From Phoronis australis (lineage: Eukaryota; Phoronida; Phoronidae), in the NCBI GenBank assembly GCA_002633005.1, contig NMRA01000035.1, positions 365,878-413,310 on the forward strand: a stretch of 47,433 bases of DNA, in the 5' to 3' direction. The notes under the pieces are model-generated. The model did no database searches. It was not told the origin of the DNA and worked only from the letters and a program-made list of their open reading frames with translations. The first letter of the stretch is position 1, and each line of letters starts with the position of its first letter. Positions 11,100 to 20,557 of this stretch are shown one piece after another. A program made the position numbers and the translations under genes.

Positions 11100-12060
11100 A
11101 AAAGAAATTCACAAATTGTTGACAATCAACTGTGGTGAGATAATTACTTTGGTGAAACGCTAAAGCAACAAGAGCAACGTTGAGAGTTGTTATATGGTGT
11201 ATAGTGTATACAACTCAGGTACAAGGGATACCGGGAATTTGTGTAGATAAGCTCATCCGATGAAACGCCCATAGGTTTATCTACGGAGAATTCCAGTAAC
11301 CATCATTTTAAACATTCTCACGCAAGGCGGTAGCAATGACAGTTAACTTAAAATATGCTCTACATATAGCAAGTCAACAATACACTCCTCAATAGGAACA
11401 CATCTGCTATATCTTACATCGTGATTCTTCACACAATTTGGAGGATAGGGAGGCGGTCGACAGACACAAAAACATTAAAAAACATGGTTTGTACTGTTAT
11501 CTACGTGAGTAGATATGACGCATGGATTCTAACGGATTTTATAAAAAATGCACTACATGAGCATCTCGGATCGAGAAAATGGGTAGCCGATACAATATCA
11601 ATTAAACCGTTTGTTTTCCCACCCAAGACGAAACCAAGAAGCCGAAAGAAAGACTCATCCCAGGGCGTATCTGAGAGCCGGGGCAAAACTTGATACCAAA
11701 CCGAGGATACCTGAGAGGGCAAATACCCTCTCGAGTTGGCGGCACGTCTCTGAGTGCTAACCCCGCCTGTTGGAAGAAAGTCCCCTCCGGAGCTGCTGTT
11801 TTGAAGTGTTTCAATAGCGTTTGCGACTCGGAAAAGGAGACAGACAGACAGACAGGAAATTTAGTGTAGACCTCAAAAGACACCTAAGGGTGCCGGGTCA
11901 GACTGCCTTGTTTTGAAGTGAAAGGAAATTGACGATATGCTTGAGATAACAAAGTTAATCTGACTACAACTGAAATTAAGTGCTGGGACTCGTACAAGCG
12001 CCTGGACAGGAAGCATTTAATGATGAGGGGAGCGGAGTAGGATGGCATGAAAAACATCAA
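11100..12060. other. Spacer between duplicated units
   Basis: Sequence between the right edge of unit A and the left edge of unit B. No recognised gene; the open frames at 11421-11883 overlap on opposite strands and show no domain. The junction repeat cluster follows. Confidence 0.35.
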
Positions 12061-12295
12061 ATCGATATTATTTCGTTCCCGTGAAATGTGATCTCATACC
12101 TACGAGACAATCTCTCGTGGGAACGATTGAGTATCTCGATGGAGATAAGATAATATCTCGTAAGTACAAGATAATATCTGATGGAAACGAGATAATATCT
12201 CATGGGAGCGAGATAATTGTTTCGTTCCTACGACTAGTTCCCAACGAGATATTAAATCGTTCCCACAAGATACTTTTTATCCATGTCACTTCAGG
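12060..12295. repeat. Palindromic short-repeat cluster at the duplication junction
   Basis: At least six degenerate units of about 20-24 bp are built on GAGATAATATCTC, itself an inverted repeat around one base, joined by GTGGGAACGA-like linkers. The right part runs in the reverse sense (TCGTTCC... and AACGAGATATTAAATCGTTCCC). It lies immediately before unit B starts. Confidence 0.7.
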
Positions 12296-12802
12296 TACTC
12301 CATAGGAAACAGGCGACAGAAAATGAGTGCTAATTTCTTCATGTTAGGGATGCAAAGAATAAATAAGAAATTGTATCTATCAGAAATTTTATTGACCCGT
12401 TAACTGTGTTCTAATCATAAAATCTGCACAGTGTATTATTGATTTCTCAATCTGCCAGATTAATAGTCACATATTTTTCAATAAACACGACTATTGTTCA
12501 AAAATGTAACAAGCGAACAGGTGCTAACAATATTCTCAGTTGTCAGCATTAGATAAATGTGTCCATGTAAGAAATTTAGTTTAACGTTTGTTCTATCCTA
12601 GACAGATGAATTATTGAAATTATAATTCATCATACGCACAGAGGTGCGTTACAATTAGACCAGTGTTACGTCATACAAGAGTGATTCCTTCATACAACTA
12701 TAACTGCATGAGTATACTTTCCGACCTTTCGACAATCATCCATGAGACAATACATCAGGTGCCCATCTCAATAAAGATAGAATTAGGACCTGATGATGTC
12801 CA

Positions 12803-13038
12803 GAGGCCCATTCCAAGAAAATGACTTAGCTAAGACAAATCTTCAATTTCATTTAATTTAAGATAACACTTAAATTTGTCTCAAGTCCATTTCAAGATAG
12901 AAATCTTAAATTTTTTACTTAAATTTTGTCTAATTTTGACTAACTTGCTGGATGTGCAAATTTCCATGTTTGGAAGCTGAGACAAATCTTAGACTCAAGT
13001 AAAAAATGAACTTAAGTCAGTTTGTTGGAACGGGCCTC
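12803..13038. mobile_element. 236-bp TIR element (MITE) in bZIP copy B 3' UTR
   Basis: The terminal inverted repeats of about 26 bp (12803-12828 and 13013-13038, starting GAGGCCC.TTCCAA) differ at about three positions. The element is AT-rich inside, with repeated GACAAATCTTA-like motifs. Unit A reads through the empty site at about 1088-1092 (ccaggccag), and a CAG appears on both sides of the insert, suggesting a short target duplication. Non-coding. Confidence 0.65.
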
Positions 13039-14057
13039 AGGCTGCTATTCGCTTACAGGATAACAACTATATTACAATGAACATTGATATCAGCAATTAA
13101 AATAATGAACATCAAATTTAACTTAAAATCAGAACAATCAAACAAGATCTTTAATAGATACCGATAAATGTAAATATATGTCGCGCAATACTGTATAACA
13201 TGTATAAAGATATACTGGTCTCACAAAGATCCCACTAAATGTAAACACCATTGTTTGATTCCTAAAAACACCCACATGTCTAATAGTAGGCAATAACAAT
13301 AACATAGTGTGCTTTTGTATACAATGAAAGACTTACAGAAACAAAGGAGTGTTCAAACAAAGAGACCTCAAAACCAAGATTTAGACAATCCCAAAAACAA
13401 ACCACAGAATGTTCGCTGCCAATCCTAAAATATCTCATCAATGTAAATCAATGAACACTGCAACCCTGAACCCAACTGACCGGTCAAATAGTTCATGAAA
13501 TAGTAAAGGTCATTGTTGACTGTTACACCTATTGGCTAACAAATCCAAAACTAGTACATATCACCTGAACAGAAACAAATATAAATAGCTAAATTTTAAA
13601 AGTAATGAATACAATACAGTCAATGAAAATATAATTTCATATAAAATAATTAATTAATAAAGATATTTTTTAAAAAGTTTAATGTCGTTTATAATGATTA
13701 CTACACATTGCTAATAATATTAAAATAGTTCCCAAGTTATACCAACTAAACAATCAAATGAGCACTGCTCCATTTTAAGATAGGAAATGCAAATTAAAAA
13801 TATGACAACTGCATGCATAATGCATAAAACAAAAAGGAATGTAAAAAGCTACTACTCACTTAATAAATAAAGCACCTTGTTTTGCCAGCAAAACAGTTTT
13901 GATTCTTTCTTCGACTAAATACCTCAACATTAGAAAAATTGCATTTACCACTTTCTATAACAGTAGAACGTTGTAAATAGCTTTTTTGATTTACATTATG
14001 AGAACAACAAATAACATGTTGTTAGTACTGAGCAATGTTAATTGCGAACCGAAAATA

Positions 14058-14193
14058 TGCGCGCACCCAGCCTAAAAATGGGGGACTCGAATATTGAGAT
14101 TGTGGACTGTTGTCTCGTTTTCTACTTTTTCGTAGTTTTTGTCTCTCTTATGCATACTTTTTTGCTCACTTCGCCCCTCCCTGGATGCGCGCA
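14058..14193. mobile_element. 136-bp TIR element (MITE)
   Basis: Bounded by TGCGCGCACCCAG (14058-14070) and CTGGATGCGCGCA (14181-14193), inverted with one mismatch. Unit A lacks it at the homologous position near 2505. Related in termini to 2151-2355. Non-coding. Confidence 0.6.
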
Positions 14194-14689
14194 TGGGAAA
14201 AGGAACCACCCGGAATTTTACGAAATCAAGTAACTGCCTTACAGAGTTTCGATCATATGTGTACCCTGAGTGCCGTTTTTGGCGTTCAGAGCAAACACAA
14301 CTCACTTCACTTCACTTGCCTTTGTTTGAGTAAGGCCTTGCTTCCTTACGAAGTTTGGCAACAGGGAGTTTTTAAAGCGCACCGTGTAAAGCTGATGCTG
14401 CTCTATCAGCAAAAACGCACACCCTGGGTTTCATTGCCGTAGATTGTCAGATACTAATACAATACAGCAAACGGCATGCTTCGCAGCTGTCAAACACGGT
14501 CACCGATGTTTCCAGCTCCTCGATTTCCTTTATCCCAAAGATGATCACTAGAAGTGCCTTCTGACTTCTATGTAGTCACTATGCTTGAAAGGTAGTGTCC
14601 ACCCTCTGCGTGTGAATCAATTCAATTTCACCGACTATCCAGGCACTCCGCAAGTCAGTAGTCCATAGTTGACATTAATGTATAATTTG

Positions 14690-14860
14690 TTAATAGCCAG
14701 TGGCTTCGCGATCAGTCCCACCCAACACGTCACCGGCAGTGCCTCCATGAAACACATCAAAGTGTGTCCGAATTAAATTCATCAAATCTTCACGTTCGCG
14801 CGTCAACTTTCGCACTGTATGATGAAGTTGCGTGTTTTTCGCTTCCAACTCTAAGATTTC
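14690..14860 (-). CDS. ATF3-like: bZIP copy B, coding exon 3
   Basis: Acceptor TTGCAG|GAAATC; stop TAA at 14690-14692. It encodes zipper leucines 2-5 and the glycine-rich tail ending TDREATGY (copy A ends TDRQATGC). Confidence 0.85.
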   Translation of the reverse strand, partial: EILELEAKNTQLHHTVRKLTREREDLMNLIRTHFDVFHGGTAGDVLGGTDREATGY

Positions 14861-16130
14861 CTGCAACGAAAACACATAATAACAACCAGTCAAGTGGCTG
14901 ACTTTTTATTCAGAATTAAGGTTATCTAAGGAAAATTTTGTTAAAACAAAAACATTTACCAGAGTGGAAAACGCGCATGACCTTTGACACTATTATTTGA
15001 AAAAATATCAGAAAATTCCTAGAGAGTGAATACAGTACAATATTCTCGCATGATAACATTATCTCTTGTTGAACGTGTCGCTCAGAAACACAACAGTATC
15101 CCATTTGCTGTTATTTTAAGCCTGAGAAAACAACTGGTTACACTATGAAAACAGTGACACATAGCCTTACGTGCAAGAATCGACATAACAATACCAACCG
15201 TTGACAATTGCTCAGCTTGCTGTTTTTTCTTATCTCTACACCTTTGGGCGGCCAGTTTATTTAGATGTCGCCTTCTTTCGACACGTTCCTGCTCTTCAGG
15301 GCTCAATTCCTGTAAGAAAACATTAAAAATATAAATAAATTATGATCATTTCTGTCTTAATCAAAATCGTGGGTGAGTGTGTAGATAAGCACCGTACTTC
15401 GCACGGGGAGGGTCATACAAGCCAACGTAGATAAATAAATATACAGGGAGGAGCATCTTTTATAAAATCATGAACTTATGTCTACCACAGACCACAAAGT
15501 GCATCAGTGACTAACAAAACCAACCGGCATGTCCGAAAAGCTCAGTAAACTTTGTCTACGAAAAGACAAACAATCAACACATAAGCTGCTTCTAAATTAA
15601 TATCCGTTTTAAAAATTAATATTGTATTTCAGCGGGTCAATAATTTTACAGCTTCCAAGTACGAAAAACTGAAGGATGGAGTTTTTAGTAAGTCAAAAAT
15701 AGCACTTATCAGTTCCACTCTGAACGAAAACAAAAGGTGTTAATTTGCCTCATTTCACGACTTGATTTTCGTCTTAGTAAATGTTCGACACTCGCCATCG
15801 TGTGAAACGATATGTCTTGAGGAATTAGTTATAGATTACGTGTAATATATAAATTCCACTTCGGCTCACCTCGCTATTCGTGTGACAGCTTTCGTCACGA
15901 AGAAAGTCATCCTCAGCATTTAACGTCAGGTCGTTTCTGTTAAGAATAATTGTCTTTAAATGTTCACGGACGGTGGTTGGCACATTGTCAGGAAGTTCAT
16001 CATGCTCCTCGTCATTCACATCGTTGTCAGAATCATCCTGGTTTCGAGCAGTCAGCGGGATGTCTACTTGCCACGTGACCCCATAACCAATTGTCTGCTC
16101 ATCCATTTCTTGACGAAGGTCTCTTACCAT
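14690..16130 (-). CDS. ATF3-like: AP-1 family bZIP transcription factor, copy B (ATF3/JDP2-like)
   Basis: A 180-residue paralog of copy A, with exons 16130-15870, 15309-15199 and 14860-14690. The basic region NKLAAQRCR is at 104-112, and zipper leucines are at 122, 129, 136, 143 and 150. The frame is open throughout, with GT-AG splice sites (the exon 2 donor is GTTGGT). The main difference from copy A is in exon 1: residues 31-49 form an acidic stretch (DDSDNDVNDEEHDE) where copy A has NVSEACSAGKHDEHN, and a longer LRDESCH insert precedes the donor. Copies A and B could homo- or heterodimerise through near-identical zippers. Transcription is leftward, with the promoter block near 17436-17591. 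Assignment to ATF3/JDP2 rather than FOS or BATF is by motif only. Confidence 0.85.
15199..15309 (-). CDS. ATF3-like: bZIP copy B, coding exon 2
   Basis: A 111-bp phase-0 exon with ELSPEEQERVERRR, the basic helix and the first zipper leucine. It is almost unchanged from copy A while surrounding introns differ strongly, which indicates purifying selection. Confidence 0.9.
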
Positions 16131-16136
16131 TTTCAA
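15870..16136 (-). CDS. ATF3-like: bZIP copy B, coding exon 1
   Basis: Acceptor CTAG|TTGAAAATG with the start ATG at 16130; donor GAG|GTGAGC. It encodes 87 residues including the acidic insert unique to copy B and the shared VPTTVREHLKTIILNRND block. Confidence 0.8.
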
Positions 16137-16149
16137 CTAGAATCTAAAA

Positions 16150-17385
16150 TGTGAAAATGTCCCTGACTCACCAGCTATAGCTTAATTTCGAATAGAAACT
16201 CAGCAACTCAAGTGCGGGCAATGCTTTCAACCGCTATTTTCTTCGGTTGGGCAACTCAAATATAACTTTGAAGCGTTTTTAAGTTACCGATGTTCTTGTT
16301 GGTAAAGAAATTCAAGTTCTATCACAAGGACTATTGCGAGACCGATTTTTAGTGTGAGTTTAAAAATTTTAGGCCTATATAGAATGTAAACAGCACAAAA
16401 ATGAACTTTTGGTTTAGACCACTTTCCATTATGGAATTGGTCTCATCTTTGTTCTTCAATCAAATTAGACATAATTTCAGGATCTCCTTCAAACTAACTG
16501 TAACTTCATTATTACCTACCGAACATGACTAAAAATAACGAACTGTCACACATCTTAATAAGGACAAGTTGAAACCAAGTTTACAGCGGCCGGAGAGTGA
16601 GAACGGGTCTAAGTCAAACGCTGACAGACGGTTTTGGACGGACTCGATGAGGTTAGTATATCCGCTTTGACTATTAAATGACTTGATTCATTTTTCGTTT
16701 TGTTGGAGTAACACTTAGAAAATGCAATTTGAAACTACTGAACATTATCGTTTACGCGGAAAGGTTAACTTTAGTACCAAAAAAGTTCTTTACGCATCAA
16801 TGCTGTAGTGGGGCGTAGGCGCACCGTGACGTAGGCGCACTGAGCCAACCACCTTTTGGCATTTGTACGTAGCGCCTACGCACCGTAAGTTACGTTCAGC
16901 CCTCAACATGATACGGTGGGCTTTGGGCGCATACTTACCTCTAATTTTACCATTACAGCACTATTACGCATGCCAGATGAATGAAACAAATGCTGGGGTT
17001 CTCACATAGGTCATTTATGTGACTTACCTGTACTAGTGTTCCAGTGAAGACTAAGTGGTAAGAATTAAGCGAGACAAGGGTTGCGCAAACTACTTAATCA
17101 TCATTTTGCACCACTGACGTGAATCACGCGATTTTCAGCGGATGAGGTAGCCGGCCACGTTGGCAAAATCTCACGGGCCAGTAAGTGCGCTTGAGTCATC
17201 ACTCTGATAATTCATAATTTCATCATCCATTTTTGTTATTTTAATCACTTTTTAAAATCTACCTATTGGTATTTGCGCAATGTTTGTTTTCTCCTCTTCA
17301 ACGGGGTCTCAGAGCGACTCCCGACTCGCAACCCGGCGTCCGGCAGCTTCATACTGAATCAACTCTTTAAGATTTGAGAATTTAC
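16150..17385. other. 5' intron / upstream region of bZIP copy B
   Basis: Probably the intron between the non-coding 5' exon and coding exon 1. Around 16805-16930 a GC-rich patch has repeated GTAGGCGCAC motifs and an inverted GCGCCTACG. No coding homology. Confidence 0.4.
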
Positions 17386-17435
17386 CTTCAAATATATTTA
17401 ATTACCATGGCGCTAGTGTGTAGCACTATACTTAC

Positions 17436-17591
17436 AATGTTCAATCGTTAGGTGTGAGATGAATGTGCTGTTCAGTGTTAATATATACGCATTTAATAGA
17501 ATATTCTAGAACGGAATTGCGTGTTCAAACAGGCAGGCAGCGGGCATGACAATTGCTTCAGAAATGTGACGTCAGCCGCAGCTATAAATAG
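17436..17591 (-). promoter_or_regulatory. Stress-type promoter block of bZIP copy B
   Basis: Contains a full palindromic CRE TGACGTCA (17567-17574), a perfect three-unit heat-shock element GAATATTCTAGAA (17499-17511) and a TATA-like CTATAAATAG (17582-17591). On the minus strand there is also TATATATTAA near 17485. A strong minus-strand donor GTAAGTAT starts at 17435, so a non-coding 5' exon is likely to end at 17436. CRE, HSE, TATA and donor are all retained at the same order and spacing in copy A. Mammalian ATF3 is known to be stress-induced and to repress itself through ATF/CRE sites. Orientation and start site remain inferred. Confidence 0.5.
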
Positions 17592-17594
17592 TGC

Positions 17595-19360
17595 ATGGGT
17601 TTTCCCCCACCATGACAACGCTGTTCATTTGTCGGAATCCGGTGTCAAACCAAGGCGTCACCGTGAACCCAAAACAAGAGTGAGGTCATTTTTTCGGTGA
17701 TTATGCATGGCAAGCCGTTACCTGACGAACAATGGGACCACCACAGGGTCATGTTGGCATGATCTTGCTTAATTATCGCGATTCACAGTTGCCGTTCTCT
17801 TTCTAGCTGAGCCTGCGCCCCGCTGAGCCCGGGAAACCCCTATCGCTGTTCACAGTCTTAACAGGCAAACACTGGCTTCATATGTTGTAAATTATTAACC
17901 TAAGTTTTCCTTTAACGTTTTATATAACGAATGAAAATGTTTTAATTGAATATTACGTGCGCTATGTCAGTAGAAATTCATCTAGTCACATATTTCAGTG
18001 ACTATACATAGTTCGCCGGGACTGGGAGGCACCGGTCCGCCCACTTATAAAAGTCGCATAACTTGCGATGCGTTAAGACTGGTTTAGTATCATTCGACGA
18101 CATTAGCCGATGTCACTAATTAAAGCAAAAGCGGGCATGATCGGCGACAAATTGAGACATGACGAATTTATCCCAGACCCATCCGTAAAAGGATACCAAA
18201 CTCGGTTTTAGTGTCCCCGTTAACACAATTAAGCTGCGACTGGCGGCACTTTCTGAAATAAAAAAGGCCCGGTATAACCCGGCGGGCCACTTGACCACCG
18301 TCAAAAACGGAAAACTCTTTTTAAAATCTGTTAAACGATCAAGCGTGACCTACGCTTGTTAGCGAATTACACGACTTCTGTGGGAATAGAGCACATACAA
18401 CCAAGGCCTTGTCCGGCAGATAAGGAGCGAGTTCAGTGCGTTTTAACTTAGTACGTCATGCACTACCCGGAGGTGACGAACGAGGATTGGTGGAAATCAT
18501 CAAATGCTTCCCATTTTCTGACGTGAAGTTTGTTTTTCTCACTGTTTTCGCAACTATTATCTTCTCTCAGTACTTCATGACGAACAATCCAGGAAAGTAG
18601 CATTCTTGTCTAGCCGCACCCGGTGCGTAAGGTTAGGGTCAGAAGCGGCCGAAAAAATACACTTCCGGCGTGCCGAGGCACACTAAAAGCTTCAAATTTC
18701 ACAAACTAGATATCGCAATTGACTCGACGCATAGCTGATACCTATTTTTCAAGGATCAGGGAGCCATGGCTCCACAGTGGTCCGCCGTCCTCAGGCAAAG
18801 CCACTGCCGCGTGCCAGACCAGCCCAGCCGTTTGCTGAATTGCTTTGGAATTGGAAAGACAACATTTTGTGAGTTTTCACAAATTTTTCGCAAAAACATC
18901 TCATGGTCACTTGGGCGTTTGAATCAGTGTAAGAGCTGCAGCCTTGGTCTTGAAACACTGATTCGATTTCAGCAATTATTGCCACTGAGACTACTAGGCC
19001 CGAAAGGCAAGGGGGGGGGGGGNGAGATAAAACAGTGAGAAAGGTGAATATGCTGTCAGTACACCCCCAACAAGTTTTACCTTACTACAAGCCTGCTTTG
19101 GTTCTGTACAATACAGGTGAAGAAAAGATGCTGAAAACAGTGAAGCAAGGGAGCATTGTCCTAAAACAACAGCCCAGTGGCCCCATAGAGTGGGGCGTGG
19201 CAAACAACAACGCCACAATGGGTGGTCATTAGTCAGTGAATGAAGTTTTTACAAGTAATGAGAGTTGATTGCAGAGTGTAGTCACATGCACACGGAAAAA
19301 AACGTAAAGTTATTCTTTAAATTTTTTCTATTACATTTTTGAATTATGATTGCCAAATAA
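17595..19360. other. Intergenic between bZIP copy B and SLC17 3' end
   Basis: No recognisable gene. A G run at 19011-19021 is followed by an N at 19022, probably an unresolved homopolymer. Several short open frames around 18766-19232 lack homology. Confidence 0.4.
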
Positions 19361-19362
19361 AA

Positions 19363-20353
19363 TTTATTGCACCATCAATTCTATAAAGTGATTGAGAAGA
19401 ATCACCAACAATGTTTACATCTTAACAACCACCAGCCACTCTATACGGCTTTACCATAAAGACTACATTAATTCATAACAAATCAATTTAAATAAAATAA
19501 AGAGCCAAACAGGCCTGTGACTGAGTTCTCAGTACAACTATAAAATGTATGATTGGTCCATACACTGTTACAGAATACCACAACGATGAATTTCTAGAGA
19601 CAAACAACTGTGAATTATACTGATAATTCAACCAACAAGAAAACACCCAACTACCACCAATTTCCAGAAATAAGACCACACAAAAGTACACGTGTATGGG
19701 TGTATTTTCTAAACAGTTTCCAAAAGTTTGCACATCGGTGCATTTTTGGTAACGGCTAGCATGTTTTGAAAACATATTGTTCTACAATATACACAATGTG
19801 TTTTGATCATGTAAAAATTATGTTCATTTTGGCAAGACATTGTATTTTGGGATCATGATTTCACACTAACGACTATTATTCAAGGAAATACTGGGTGACT
19901 TTGTTGGCAACAAAGTGTATAAGCACTGGCCGCATGAAAGACATTATCAACGCATTATGTTTGCTGAATGCAATATAAGTATGGATGAATAAAATGCTTA
20001 GTGGTGAGATACTGCTACATACATCAAAACAGTCATGTTTATTTTAAACAGTTTCCAAAAGTCAGTAGCACGCATTTCTGAAAATAAGCCCGGTCATGTG
20101 ATGGTTTTGAAAGGTCATTTTCCGAATATCCACCGAGGGCCTATTTTCGGAAACTCCCAGTACATATAACAATTCTGCAGCATGATAACACTAAATTTTA
20201 AATTATTTTTTTACTAATTAACATTTTAAAATCTTTAAAATAAAAGTTATACAGGTTTGTCCTTTTCAATTTTCCAAGCCTTGCGGACTAAAAATAAATG
20301 GTCTCAGGCCGCTTCCAATATAACTGAAAATGCAGCGATTTCTTATAAAACTG
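19363..20353 (-). other. Candidate 3' UTR of the SLC17 gene
   Basis: Minus-strand AATAAA candidates (plus strand tttatt) lie at 20038-20043 and 19363-19368. Sequence near 19396-19570 and 20160-20350 is conserved with unit A (10400-10760). About 500 bp (19650-20155) is missing from unit A and is bounded by a degenerate inverted pair (tttccagaaataag / ttttcggaaa) and a repeated aaacagtttccaaaag, so it looks like an inserted element. Confidence 0.35.
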
Positions 20354-20557
20354 CTAAGTGTAAGATAAACTCTTTTCTGCTGCATTAACAAGGGGATCCC
20401 TTTCTGTGGGGGTATCCCTGGCACACCCAGAAGGCTGATAGTCGTCCCTGGCCCAGTATTGTACTTCTCCTGATGCAAATATGAGAAACACCAGAGCACC
20501 AAATACATAGATGCCAGCAGCTATGTAGAACACTATTTTCCATCGATCCAAAGTTTC
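20354..20557 (-). CDS. SLC17A5-like: SLC17 exon 11 (TM12 and C-terminus)
   Basis: Encodes [38 protein letters not shown] and a polar tail ending EKSLSYT-stop (TAG at 20354-20356). Acceptor ATTGCAG. Its decayed duplicate is at 10768-10963. Confidence 0.92.
   Translation of the reverse strand, partial: ETLDRWKIVFYIAAGIYVFGALVFLIFASGEVQYWARDDYQPSGCARDTPTERDPLVNAAEKSLSYT

Larger units (their letters stand above)
650..11100. repeat. Segmental duplication, unit A
   Basis: This unit is colinear with 12340-20710. Homology can be followed through the bZIP 3' UTR (from the AATAAA at 695-700), all three coding exons, the upstream promoter block near 5160-5343, and then the SLC17 last exon and its flanks (10400-11100). 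The order bZIP then SLC17 3' end is the same in both units. The bZIP exons are offset by about 11.7 kb and the SLC17 exons by about 9.6 kb, because of later insertions and deletions. The right edge lies in what is intron 10 of SLC17 in unit B. Edges are estimated by eye to within about 50 bp. Confidence 0.8.
12387..14689 (-). other. 3' UTR of bZIP copy B
   Basis: This stretch aligns with 695-3015. The AATAAA (plus strand tttatt at 12387-12392) is conserved, and a full AU-rich nonamer TTATTTATT (minus strand) is at 13862-13870. It has been interrupted by two TIR elements (12803-13038, 14058-14193) that are absent from copy A. Extent inferred from paralog conservation. Confidence 0.45.

Noticed and set aside
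11421-11883. Two overlapping open frames of about 90 codons on opposite strands
   Set aside because: No domain, no splice signals, no conservation with unit B.
12060-12295. CRISPR-like array of regular repeats
   Set aside because: Units are degenerate and palindromic, spacers are not unique sequences of constant length, and the genome is eukaryotic.
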